This document shows, in pieces, positions 1-7,288 of a stretch of 9,435 bases of DNA. A model generated the notes under the pieces. That model had not been told where the DNA came from. It worked only from the letters and a program-made list of their open reading frames with translations, and ran no database searches. Made by a program: the position numbers and the translations under genes. The stretch comes from Bacteroidales bacterium (GTDB lineage: Bacteria > Bacteroidota > Bacteroidia > Bacteroidales > VadinHA17), in the NCBI GenBank assembly GCA_022615595.1, contig JAKEGI010000042.1, forward strand, positions 1-9,435, in the 5' to 3' direction. Each line of letters starts with the position of its first letter. Position 1 is the stretch's first letter.

Positions 1-1
1 A

Positions 2-787
2 TTGTTGCACGTCATATTATTCCTATTGCTTTGCGGCCCGTTGCTTGCACAGGGTGATATTGACCCGCAGGACAGGCTTTTCTGGCGCAATGAGCGCTCA
101 TTCGGTCTTGCCCTTAACACTGACGGATGGTCTTTTATCTACCGTGAGCTGCGGCAGACAAAACCTTCGAGCAGGATCTTTTTTGAGGGTTCCATGGAAG
201 GCTTCAAGCACCCCAAGGAGATCAAACTTACAAACTACTATTTCCAGAACTCAGGTTCATTCGTATACGGCAAGCTTAACACCACCTGGACTGTTGGTGC
301 AGGGTTCGGTTACCAGAAAGAGCTTTTTGAAAAGCGTGATCTGGGCGGCGTATCAATAAGCTGGCTGATCGGCGGCGGCCCTACACTGCTCTTCGCAAAA
401 CCGATATACTACGAGGTTATTGTACCCACAGGCGGAGGTTATTACGAGATAGAGGAACAGAAGTTTGATATTACAACGATCCATCAGGCTCTTGACATCG
501 TGGGGAAAGCATCATTCTTTGATGGCTTTGATGAAATAAAACTGATCCCCGGCCTCGTGGCCCGCGGCGGCTTTAATTTTGAATACAGCAAAAATGACAA
601 GCTTACTCATGCGATTGAGGTTGGAGCTATTTTTCACGCATTCACCAGGGAGGTCCCCATCATGGCAAATGAAAACAACATGCAGTTCCTTCCGGCATTG
701 TTTGTCAGCTACCGCATCGGTATGATCCTTGACCCTCTTAAGCCGTCACGCTTCTCCGACCTTATCTTCAGACCCAACAAGGAATAA
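2..787 (+). CDS. Exported protein of unknown function, probable outer-membrane beta-barrel (5' end missing)
   Basis: The reading frame is open from the window edge to TAA at 785-787, so the true start probably lies upstream; the first in-window codon usable as a start is TTG at 2. The first 17 visible residues are hydrophobic and end in LLAQG, like the end of a cleaved signal peptide, so the protein is probably exported. The mature part has alternating hydrophobic and polar stretches rich in Tyr, Phe, Trp and Gly (for example SFVYGKLNTTW and PALFVSYRIGM), with no long hydrophobic helix, which suggests beta strands of a small outer-membrane barrel. I recognise the general look of a conserved Bacteroidota protein (NERSFGLALNTDGW near the mature N-terminus, then KHPKEIKL) but know no function for it. 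It does not end in the aromatic residue typical of many barrel proteins. It lies upstream of gapA on the same strand, but gapA has its own promoter. Confidence 0.75.
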   Translation: MLHVILFLLLCGPLLAQGDIDPQDRLFWRNERSFGLALNTDGWSFIYRELRQTKPSSRIFFEGSMEGFKHPKEIKLTNYYFQNSGSFVYGKLNTTWTVGAGFGYQKELFEKRDLGGVSISWLIGGGPTLLFAKPIYYEVIVPTGGGYYEIEEQKFDITTIHQALDIVGKASFFDGFDEIKLIPGLVARGGFNFEYSKNDKLTHAIEVGAIFHAFTREVPIMANENNMQFLPALFVSYRIGMILDPLKPSRFSDLIFRPNKE

Positions 788-799
788 TTCCATCCTCTC

Positions 800-830
800 T
801 TTAATCTCTCCTTTTTATTTTATACTTTTG
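800..830 (+). promoter_or_regulatory. Probable Bacteroidota-type promoter of gapA
   Basis: TACTTTTG at 823-830 matches the Bacteroidota -7 consensus TAnnTTTG exactly. Twenty bases upstream of it is TTT (800-802), a one-mismatch version of the -33 TTG. Transcription would start near 835, giving a leader of about 28 nt before the gapA ATG at 864. The -33 element is weak, so the -7 box is the main evidence. Confidence 0.5.
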
Positions 831-845
831 GGGTCGTTTAAATAA

Positions 846-1874
<1,029 letters not shown>

Positions 1875-1883
1875 AAGATTCAG

Positions 1884-1919
1884 AAAAAATGAAACCGCGG
1901 TGCAGATCGCGGTTTTTTT
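1884..1919. terminator. Bidirectional intrinsic terminator between gapA and siaC
   Basis: A perfect 8-bp stem, AAACCGCG (1892-1899) and CGCGGTTT (1908-1915), encloses an 8-nt loop. The T-run at 1913-1919 follows on the plus strand and the A-run at 1884-1889 gives a T-run on the minus strand. It therefore fits termination of gapA (stop at 1874) and of the converging minus-strand gene (stop at 1944). Confidence 0.85.
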
Positions 1920-1943
1920 ATTCCTGTGAACGGAGGATTAATG

Positions 1944-2321
1944 TCAGATGACCATCTTTACATCCATCGGCACACCTGCGGAATCACGATAATGCTCACC
2001 GAGCTCGTGCATCGCCTCATCATCCTCCTCATAAAGCCACGTGATCCTGACCCTGTACTGAGGCGCCCTGTAGGTGCTGATCATCCTTAGTACGTCACGA
2101 AGAGCCTTTGATGAACCACTGTTGATATATTCCAGAAAAATAATCAGGGTCAGCTGACTGTAGCGACTCAGGTGTGACCTGACCCAGTCTTCAAGCGGAT
2201 TGTATACAACTTCCGGCCTCTCAGCAATAGAACGGCCTGTTATCCTGAGAATATCTTCATCAGGATCATATGTGATCCGTGGAAAATTTTTCGACCCTGC
2301 CTGAATTATTTCAATGCTCAT
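1944..2321 (-). CDS. SiaC-family (DUF1987) regulatory phosphoprotein
   Basis: The 125-residue protein resembles the DUF1987/SiaC family, small STAS-like cytoplasmic proteins. The best studied member, SiaC of Pseudomonas aeruginosa, is phosphorylated by the kinase SiaB, dephosphorylated by the phosphatase SiaA, and controls a diguanylate cyclase and aggregation. Visible family features are the N-terminal strand pair with a YDPDEDILRITGRS turn (18-31), the NPLEDWV helix start (41-47), and the strand-to-helix block EYINSGSSKALRDV (64-77), which corresponds to the phosphoacceptor loop. Ser68 appears to occupy the place of the phosphorylated Thr of SiaC; that alignment is from memory. No SiaA or SiaB homologue is in the window. 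The gene starts 47 bp after the upstream permease stop with no obvious promoter, so cotranscription is plausible. The family call is fairly firm; the regulated target is unknown. Confidence 0.8.
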   Translation of the reverse strand: MSIEIIQAGSKNFPRITYDPDEDILRITGRSIAERPEVVYNPLEDWVRSHLSRYSQLTLIIFLEYINSGSSKALRDVLRMISTYRAPQYRVRITWLYEEDDEAMHELGEHYRDSAGVPMDVKMVI

Positions 2322-2333
2322 GGCATTTTAACG

Positions 2334-2346
2334 TTGTTCAGAACAA
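2334..2346. repeat. Short inverted repeat in the permease-siaC gap
   Basis: TTGTTC (2334-2339) and GAACAA (2341-2346) form a 13-bp palindrome around one central base, 12 bp upstream of the siaC start. It could be a small operator. It has no T-run, so it does not look like a terminator. A chance match of this size is possible. Confidence 0.3.
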
Positions 2347-2368
2347 TTCAATATCAGTCATCTGGTTG

Positions 2369-3610
2369 TTACTCATATCTCAACGCCTCTATCGGATCAA
2401 CTGCCGAGGCCTTCATGGCAGGCAGGTAACCTGAGGCAATGCCGACAATAAAGCAGGCAAAGACACCTCCCCCGACCCAGAGCCATGGTATTGTGAAAGG
2501 GGAGCCCATGCCAAGTGACACCAGATTGCCTATGATTATACCCAGCCCAATGCCGAACAAGCCTCCCATCTGACCTATTATAACCGACTCATAGAGGAAC
2601 TGCTGCCTGATGATATTTGTCTTGGCACCCAATGCCTTGCGTACACCTATCTCCCTGGTTCTTTCCGTAACCGATACAAGCATAATATTCATCAGCCCTA
2701 CAGCAGCACCGAAGAGGGTGATGAGCCCAATTATCGTTGCAGCCAATGTGACATACCTGATGTTGTCAAGAAGTATCTCCAGGATACTGTCACTCTTCTG
2801 AACGTTGAAGTCCGACTCATCACGGGGGTCAAGATTGCGTATTATGCGGAAGATGCCCTCTGCCTCGCTGGTGAGCATATCGAGCGCCAGGGCCTTGTGA
2901 GGCATGACACTTATAGTATATGTGATGTTTGGACGGGAGAAATACTGTCTCGCTGTGGTAATCGGGATCACAGTCATAAGATCACCTCCCATGAAACTGC
3001 TTCCCTTGCTCTTGAGCACGCCGATGACTGTCAGCTTCAACCCCGGAAGACTGATCTCCTGGCCCAACGGATCAATACCGGGAAAGAGAAATTTTACAAT
3101 CTCCTGGCCGATTAAGACAACATGCCTGCTGCCATCAATATCCTCAGGTGAAAAGTTACGCCCCGATTCAAGCTCATAACCTGCAATAGTAATATAGTCT
3201 TCATCAGATCCGTATACCTGGATGTTAGGGTTCGTCTCATTGTTCCTGTACCTGACAGTAGCCAGCCCGGTTGCATTGAACCCCACTGAGACCCAGGCCG
3301 GCTCCGTGAACCTCTTCTTGAACTCCATCGCCTCACGGTAGGTAATATGAGAGTGATTCTTTGTCCTGTAGTCCCTGTTACCCACAACAACCCTCATAGA
3401 CCGCGAGGTAATTGAAAATGAGTTGGCTCCCATCATCGTGAACTGCTCGGTAAGAGTGTTCTTCAGACCGTCAATGGCTGTCAGGATACCAACAAGCGCC
3501 ATGATACCAAATGCAATGATGGCCATCGTGAGAGCTGCCCTGACCCTGTTTGAACTTATTGCCTTGAAGGCAACCCTGATATTCTCAGTAACTAATGTTA
3601 TCCTTTTCAA
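2369..3610 (-). CDS. MacB/FtsX-type ABC transporter permease
   Basis: This is an inner-membrane permease of the MacB family, whose members use cytoplasmic ATP hydrolysis to drive movements of a periplasmic domain. After a short cytoplasmic N-terminus there is one transmembrane helix (residues about 27-46 from the TTG start), a long periplasmic MacB_PCD domain, then three C-terminal helices (about 286-314, 342-368 and 374-397). The hallmark [14 protein letters not shown] segment follows the second helix, and the protein ends with DPIEALRYE, typical of the family. I chose TTG at 3610-3608 (413 residues) because GGAGGAGGAAGG lies directly before it; an ATG at 3661 would add 17 residues that lack a ribosome-binding site and are not membrane-like. 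No ABC ATPase or periplasmic adaptor gene is in the window, so the partner must be encoded elsewhere. The substrate cannot be told from the sequence. The upstream gene is divergent; siaC follows downstream. Confidence 0.9.
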   Translation of the reverse strand: MKRITLVTENIRVAFKAISSNRVRAALTMAIIAFGIMALVGILTAIDGLKNTLTEQFTMMGANSFSITSRSMRVVVGNRDYRTKNHSHITYREAMEFKKRFTEPAWVSVGFNATGLATVRYRNNETNPNIQVYGSDEDYITIAGYELESGRNFSPEDIDGSRHVVLIGQEIVKFLFPGIDPLGQEISLPGLKLTVIGVLKSKGSSFMGGDLMTVIPITTARQYFSRPNITYTISVMPHKALALDMLTSEAEGIFRIIRNLDPRDESDFNVQKSDSILEILLDNIRYVTLAATIIGLITLFGAAVGLMNIMLVSVTERTREIGVRKALGAKTNIIRQQFLYESVIIGQMGGLFGIGLGIIIGNLVSLGMGSPFTIPWLWVGGGVFACFIVGIASGYLPAMKASAVDPIEALRYE

Positions 3611-3622
3611 CCTTCCTCCTCC
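3611..3622 (-). promoter_or_regulatory. Strong Shine-Dalgarno sequence fixing a TTG start
   Basis: Read on the minus strand, GGAGGAGGAAGG ends immediately before TTG at 3610-3608. Purine-rich sites this close to the anti-Shine-Dalgarno consensus are not seen before the other genes of this window, as is usual in Bacteroidota, so this one probably marks the real start of the permease. Confidence 0.55.
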
Positions 3623-3712
3623 GGCGCAGATTAAGGAACTAAGATACACCTTTTCTTGCATTCTTCGCCCTGGCCCGGCAAAATTGATTTTTTCCGCATT
3701 ATTTTTAAAGAT

Positions 3713-3747
3713 TTAGTTGTATATTTAATTTATTAGTTGTATATTTG
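3713..3747 (+). promoter_or_regulatory. blaI promoter overlapped by two direct repeats (candidate BlaI operators)
   Basis: The promoter consists of TTG at 3717-3719, a 20-bp spacer, and TATATTTG at 3740-3747, a perfect TAnnTTTG -7 box. The 14-bp sequence TTAGTTGTATATTT occurs twice, at 3713-3726 and 3733-3746, exactly 20 bp apart (about two helical turns). One copy covers the -33 element and the other the -7 box. Each copy holds a TGTA tetramer, the half-site core known for BlaI/MecI. Binding of the downstream repressor here would block polymerase, so autoregulation is the natural inference. Confidence 0.6.
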
Positions 3748-3768
3748 ATGTTATTAAAAGATAAAAAG

Positions 3769-4146
3769 ATGGAGATAAAGGAACTGACAAAGGCTGAGGA
3801 GGAGGTGATGCAGATACTCTGGAGACTGAAAAAAGCCTTTATAAAGGAGATACTTGAAAAATTTGATGAACCCAAACCAGCTTATTCGACGGTAAGTACC
3901 ATGATCAGGATACTGCTTGAAAAAGGATTTGTAAATTACAAGGTTTATGGCAGGACATACCAGTACTTTCCGGTCATATCAAAGGATGATTACCGCAAGT
4001 CACAGATGAGCAGCTTTGTGAAGGATTACTTCTCAAACTCATACCAGAAGATGGTGAGCTTTTTTGCCCGTGAAGATTCCATAACAATTAAAGATATGGA
4101 GGAGATAATGGAGATGCTGAAGAGAGACCGGAAGATAAAAAAATGA
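3769..4146 (+). CDS. BlaI/MecI/CopY-family transcriptional repressor
   Basis: Members are small dimeric winged-helix repressors of the penicillinase-repressor family; in classical systems a BlaR1/MecR1 membrane peptidase triggers their cleavage. The protein has the family pattern: LTKAEEEVMQILW in helix 1 (residues 5-17 from the chosen start), AYSTVSTMIRILLEKGFVNY as recognition helix and wing (about 41-60), then a C-terminal dimerisation helix region with SFFAREDS and an acidic and basic end. I chose ATG at 3769 (125 residues). The ATG at 3748 and the TTG at 3745 lie inside or next to the -7 box, upstream of the expected transcript start. The next reading frame begins within a few bases of the stop, the usual arrangement for a blaI-blaR1 pair, but the partner gene is degraded. 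Targets other than its own promoter are unknown. Confidence 0.93.
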   Translation: MEIKELTKAEEEVMQILWRLKKAFIKEILEKFDEPKPAYSTVSTMIRILLEKGFVNYKVYGRTYQYFPVISKDDYRKSQMSSFVKDYFSNSYQKMVSFFAREDSITIKDMEEIMEMLKRDRKIKK

Positions 4147-4150
4147 TGAT

Positions 4151-4612
4151 ATGAATTGGCTACTTGTTTACGCTGTTTCTGTTGTCCAGTGGTTCAATCC
4201 GGCTGCCATTCTCATGCAGCCAGTCGGTTAAAGAGAGCGCTCCTGAAATACCCGATCCGACAATCGCAGTATATGATTCAGTCTGAAAGATAATGTTTTC
4301 ATGACCGCAGATCAGCAACCCATTTTTATGGATGATCCCACATCAAAAAAATTCATGGAATGGGTTTATTCTAACGTAACCTGCCCGGAGCAGGCGAAGA
4401 ACCTGGGAGTAGAGGGAAAGGTAATAATCAGGTTCATCATTGACGAGGATGGCAAACTAATAGATCCTGAGGTAATTAAATCAGACAATCCGCTGCTCGA
4501 CGAGGCTGCCTTAAGTGCCATTGAGAACTGCCCGGAATGGGCACCGGGGAAATACAAAGGCAAGCCGGTCAAGGTTTACTTCGCCATGCCTGTCACCTTC
4601 AAGCTTAACTAA
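4151..4612 (+). pseudogene. Remnant of a BlaR1-type M56 peptidase/TonB fusion gene
   Basis: Four bases after the blaI stop, ATG at 4151 opens a 26-codon frame (TAA at 4229-4231) that reads like an M56 N-terminus (MNWLLVYAVSV) joined directly to VVQWFNPAA, a motif normally found well inside BlaR1/MecR1-like peptidases next to a transmembrane helix. A different frame then carries FSCSQSVKESAPEIP and continues to TGA at 4284-4286; this resembles the linker after the last membrane helix of such proteins. The original frame reopens after TGA at 4274-4276 and runs into a complete TonB C-terminal domain. Intact Bacteroidota fusions are several hundred residues long; the HExxH peptidase core and most membrane helices are absent here. 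I infer large internal deletions plus frameshifts. Alternatives are a small TonB-domain lipoprotein gene with an early stop and a frameshift, or assembly error. Confidence 0.5.
4301..4612 (+). CDS. TonB C-terminal domain protein (surviving 3' part of the degraded gene)
   Basis: This 103-residue frame is almost entirely a TonB_C (energy-transducer) domain. It shows the YPExA-like opening as TCPEQAKNLGVEGKV (27-41), the strand RFIIDEDGKL (44-53), the helix DEAALSAIENCPEW (67-80) and the closing APGKYKGKPVKVYFAMPVTF (81-100). In fusion sensors of Bacteroidota this domain sits at the periplasmic C-terminus, preceded by QMPxFPGG-like sequence, here QQPIFMDDP. From ATG 4301 the product has no signal peptide or membrane anchor, so it could not reach the periplasm and is probably not functional as written. 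The frame is open upstream only to 4277, directly after a TGA. The domain itself carries no visible damage, so the decay may be recent. Confidence 0.6.
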   Translation: MTADQQPIFMDDPTSKKFMEWVYSNVTCPEQAKNLGVEGKVIIRFIIDEDGKLIDPEVIKSDNPLLDEAALSAIENCPEWAPGKYKGKPVKVYFAMPVTFKLN

Positions 4613-4631
4613 GTCAGGCTTACAAATGGGA

Positions 4632-4655
4632 CTGTTACGTTAAATAACGTGACAG
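4632..4655 (+). terminator. Hairpin terminator after the blaI locus
   Basis: An 11-bp stem with one G-U pair forms between 4632-4642 and 4645-4655; the inner part is ACGTTA facing TAACGT around AA (opening the innermost pair gives a workable loop). A T-rich stretch (TATTATTTTCCCTTTT, 4660-4675) follows. It lies 19 bp after the TAA at 4612 and before the next promoter, so it fits as the end of the blaI transcript. Confidence 0.55.
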
Positions 4656-4686
4656 CCTCTATTATTTTCCCTTTTCATCATTTTGC

Positions 4687-4694
4687 TACCTTTG
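4687..4694 (+). promoter_or_regulatory. -7 promoter box before the acyl-CoA reductase gene
   Basis: TACCTTTG matches TAnnTTTG exactly. No good -33 TTG is found at the expected spacing (ATT at 4664-4666). The transcript would begin near 4698-4700, next to the GTG at 4700, so the mRNA would have almost no leader. Confidence 0.45.
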
Positions 4695-4699
4695 CCCGT

Positions 4700-5752
4700 G
4701 TGAAAACGGGAGTGATTCCTATAGAACAGAGAATTGATGCCTTTGCCTCACTGGGAGAGGCAATGCGTGAAGGCGCAACAGGAATGAGCTCCGGACCTGC
4801 CGGAAGGTTCTCAGACCTTGTCAGCACCGCTCAGCTCTCAAACCCATGGTTCACTCCTGAAAATGTAACGCGGGCACTAAGTTCTGTCGGAGAGACTCTT
4901 AAGTATGAGAACCTGACACGGTGGCTTTCGAGCTACCCTGAGATTGACGGTCACAATGATGAACTGACAGTCGGAGTGGTTATGGCCGGCAATATTCCCA
5001 TGGCAGGATTCCACGATCTTCTCTGCGTGCTGATAACCGGCAACAGGCTGATGGCCAGACTGAGTTCAAAAGACGAGATCATGATCCGGACTGTCGCTGA
5101 GACACTCCTGGAAGTTGAACCCGGATTTTCAGATAGGCTCATTCTAACCTCGGAGAAGCTTGCAGGTTTCGATATGGTAATCGCCACCGGCAGTAACAAC
5201 AGCGCCAGGTACTTTGAATACTATTTCAGAAATATCCCATCCATTATAAGGCGTAACAGGAACAGCGTCGCCATTATCGAAGGAACAGAGTCAGATGAGG
5301 AACTGGTGCTTCTCGGTCATGACCTCTTCTCCTACTTCGGGCTGGGATGCCGCAATGTCTCAAAGTTATACCTGCCGGCAGGATATGACATAATGAAACT
5401 TGTTTCTCACTGGGGCTCCTGGGCAAAACTGCGCGAACATCATAAATATGCCGTCAATTATGACCACAGGAAGGCAGTCATGATTGTCAACAGGGAGCCT
5501 TTTACAGATACTGGCTTCTCTCTTTTAAGTAATGACAGCTCACTTACACCTCCAATGGCAGTGGTAAATTATGAATTCTATGATGATATTGGAAATGTCA
5601 ACAGCACCCTCGATGCTCAGGAAAACATGATACAGTGTGTGGCAGGTCATGGACGGATACCTTTTGGCAAGTCTCAACAGCCCGAATTATGGGATTATGC
5701 GGACAACATCGACACAATTGAGTGGATATTAAAAAAAAACAGGCTCAGGTGA
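4700..5752 (+). CDS. LuxC-family acyl-CoA reductase
   Basis: The protein belongs to the aldehyde-dehydrogenase superfamily branch typified by LuxC, which reduces activated fatty acids to aldehydes with NADPH through an acyl-cysteine intermediate. Recognisable parts are the nucleotide-binding start VGVVMAGNIPMAGFHDLL, the strand-turn VIATGSNNSARYFEYYF, and the active-site block SYFGLGCRNVSKLYLP, whose cysteine is residue 217 from the GTG at 4700. Length from that start is 350 residues. The frame is open further up to GTG 4649, but that codon lies inside the terminator hairpin and upstream of the -7 box, so it is unlikely to be used; GTG at 4712 (346 residues) is the main alternative. The protein family is recurrent in Bacteroidota, where its substrate is not established. 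No LuxD or LuxE partner or luciferase gene is nearby, so the name denotes family only. The gene appears to be transcribed alone. Confidence 0.85.
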   Translation: MKTGVIPIEQRIDAFASLGEAMREGATGMSSGPAGRFSDLVSTAQLSNPWFTPENVTRALSSVGETLKYENLTRWLSSYPEIDGHNDELTVGVVMAGNIPMAGFHDLLCVLITGNRLMARLSSKDEIMIRTVAETLLEVEPGFSDRLILTSEKLAGFDMVIATGSNNSARYFEYYFRNIPSIIRRNRNSVAIIEGTESDEELVLLGHDLFSYFGLGCRNVSKLYLPAGYDIMKLVSHWGSWAKLREHHKYAVNYDHRKAVMIVNREPFTDTGFSLLSNDSSLTPPMAVVNYEFYDDIGNVNSTLDAQENMIQCVAGHGRIPFGKSQQPELWDYADNIDTIEWILKKNRLR

Positions 5753-5800
5753 ATGTATTTTAAAAAATATTAAATTGCACCGTTTGAAACATGGAGAAAC

Positions 5801-6349
5801 ATGGTATACAGGTTTGTGGTATTATCTGATGAGGATGAAGCTTTTGTGAGGGAGTTTGAGTTTCTCGAAAGTCATAATCTGCTTGATTTTCACAATGCCA
5901 TTCAGGAGGAGCTTGAGTTTGACAGATCTCAGATAGCCTCTTTTTATATGGCTACCGATAGCTGGGAGAAAGAGGAGGAGTTCACCCTTTTTGATATGGG
6001 TGCAGGCTCTTCTACAATGGAAAATGCTGTCCTTGAAGATGTAATCTTCCGCAAGAACCAGAAACTGCTATATGTATTCGACTTCTTCAATGACAGGGCA
6101 CTCTTTATAGAATATGTGGGCGAAAGCAAGGAGATCGAAGAGAGGGAATATCCGCTCTGCACCAATTCAAAGGGCCTCCCGCCAAAACAGGTCACCTTCG
6201 GAGGAGTCTCGCGCAAAAAGTACAACAACCTGATTGTTACTGATGATGAGGAGGAAGAGGTGGTTGACGATGAGATCTTCTTTGACTCTGAAGACGATGA
6301 AAGCCTCGGTGAATTTGACAATATCGAAAATGTAGAGGAAGAAGAATAA
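5801..6349 (+). CDS. pRiA4b ORF-3-like protein with acidic C-terminal tail
   Basis: The 182-residue product resembles the plasmid pRiA4b ORF-3-like family (also labelled IS1096 passenger TnpR-like), whose molecular function is not known. The domain covers about residues 1-145: it begins with strand MVYRFVVLSDEDEAFVREFE, continues with the helix LLDFHNAIQEEL, the segment SFYMATDSWEKEEEFTL, and strand KLLYVFDFFNDRALFIEYV. The tail from 148 to 182 has 21 acidic residues out of 35 and no Lys, Arg or His, so it must be disordered and strongly negative. ATG 5801 agrees with the family N-terminus; an ATG at 5791 is in another frame. The gene ends 21 bp before miaA on the same strand, so the two are probably cotranscribed. 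No transposase lies nearby, so the IS-derived family name should not be read as evidence of a mobile element. Confidence 0.8.
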   Translation: MVYRFVVLSDEDEAFVREFEFLESHNLLDFHNAIQEELEFDRSQIASFYMATDSWEKEEEFTLFDMGAGSSTMENAVLEDVIFRKNQKLLYVFDFFNDRALFIEYVGESKEIEEREYPLCTNSKGLPPKQVTFGGVSRKKYNNLIVTDDEEEEVVDDEIFFDSEDDESLGEFDNIENVEEEE

Positions 6350-6370
6350 TCTCCTCCTGCATATCTCCCC

Positions 6371-7276
6371 ATGAAAAACACTCTTATTGTTATTCCCGGA
6401 CCGACTGGTGTGGGGAAGACCGATATTGCCATAAACCTTGCACTTCATCTCGGTTGCGAAATAATATCCTGCGACTCCAGGCAGTTCTACCGTGAGATGC
6501 GAATAGGCACCGCTGCCCCTGGTGAGGACCAGCTCGCTCTCGTCAGGCATCATTTCATAAGATTCCTCTCCGTAAGAGACTATTACAGTATCAGTTTATA
6601 TGAACGTGATGTCATTGCCCTCCTCCCATCACTCTTCAGCGGCAAAGGCGTTGTCGTCATGACCGGGGGGTCTATGCTATACATGGATGCCGTCTGCAGG
6701 GGAATGGATGAAATACCCGACACTGACCCCGAAGTCAGGGAGAAGTATCTGGAGCTATATAGAAAAGAGGGTATTGAAGGATTACGGCTGGCGCTCAGGC
6801 TGCTTGACCCGGATCACTATTCCAGGGTCGACCTTCATAACCACAGGAGGATTCTGCGTGCACTTGAGATCACCGAAAGTACGGGAAAGCCATATTCATC
6901 ATTCCTCACATCAAGAGTCAGGGAGCGCGACTTCAGGATAATCAAGGCAGGGATCACCCGCCACCGTGACGATCTCTATGCCAGGATAAACCGGCGTGTG
7001 GACGGCATGATAGAAGCCGGTCTCGAGGAGGAGGCTGCTTCGCTCATACAATACAGGGGACTGAATGCACTCAACACCGTCGGTTACCGCGAAATGTTCA
7101 GCCTCTTCGACGGGGGGATAACGCGCGACAGGGCAATAGAGCTCATCAAGAGAAACAGCAGGCGCTATGCCCGGAAACAGCTCACATGGTGGAACAGGGA
7201 CAATGAAATAAAATGGTTCGATGCCGCGAGACAGGATGAATTCATTGCCTGGATTGACAGTCAGTTAGAGGGGTGA
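6371..7276 (+). CDS. miaA: tRNA dimethylallyltransferase
   Basis: MiaA transfers a dimethylallyl group to N6 of adenosine 37 in tRNAs that read codons starting with U, improving decoding. The 301-residue length is normal. The P-loop GPTGVGKTD is at residues 10-18, and Asp35 in CDSRQFYREMRIGTA corresponds to the catalytic aspartate region of the family. GGSMLYMDAVCRGMDEIP (about 98-115) matches the substrate-binding GGTGLY block, although this copy reads GGSMLY. NHRRILRALEI, NTVGYREMF and the C-terminal RYARKQLTWW segment are all family motifs. No frameshift is visible. The gene follows the pRiA4b ORF-3-like gene by 21 bp and probably shares its transcript; it ends 8 bp from the end of the converging rpe gene. 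Confidence 0.97.
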   Translation: MKNTLIVIPGPTGVGKTDIAINLALHLGCEIISCDSRQFYREMRIGTAAPGEDQLALVRHHFIRFLSVRDYYSISLYERDVIALLPSLFSGKGVVVMTGGSMLYMDAVCRGMDEIPDTDPEVREKYLELYRKEGIEGLRLALRLLDPDHYSRVDLHNHRRILRALEITESTGKPYSSFLTSRVRERDFRIIKAGITRHRDDLYARINRRVDGMIEAGLEEEAASLIQYRGLNALNTVGYREMFSLFDGGITRDRAIELIKRNSRRYARKQLTWWNRDNEIKWFDAARQDEFIAWIDSQLEG

Positions 7277-7288
7277 GTGTTGACTCAC
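7273..7288. repeat. Hairpin spanning both stop codons of miaA and rpe
   Basis: GTGAGT (7273-7278) and ACTCAC (7283-7288) form a perfect 6-bp stem with a GTTG loop. The miaA stop TGA (7274-7276) and the rpe stop (7285-7287, read on the minus strand) each lie in one arm. No T-run follows on either side, so it would be at best a weak, Rho-assisted or 3'-end-protecting structure. Confidence 0.4.

Noticed and set aside
5770..5777. TTAAATTG as a -7 box for the pRiA4b-like gene; the stretch AATTGCACCGT recurs near the rho promoter (9015-9025)
   Set aside because: It has two mismatches to TAnnTTTG and no TTG at the 20-bp position, so a promoter is possible but not supported enough to list.
5801..6349. 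Reading the IS1096/TnpR-like family name as a sign of a transposon
   Set aside because: There is no transposase, terminal inverted repeat or target duplication around the gene, and it sits directly before the housekeeping gene miaA.
5944..6432. Minus-strand 162-codon frame with a poly-serine stretch
   Set aside because: The serine run is the antisense reading of the acidic GAT/GAG/GAA codons of the pRiA4b-like gene's tail.
6167..6553. Minus-strand 128-codon frame spanning the pRiA4b-like gene and miaA
   Set aside because: It crosses two well supported plus-strand genes and resembles no protein family.
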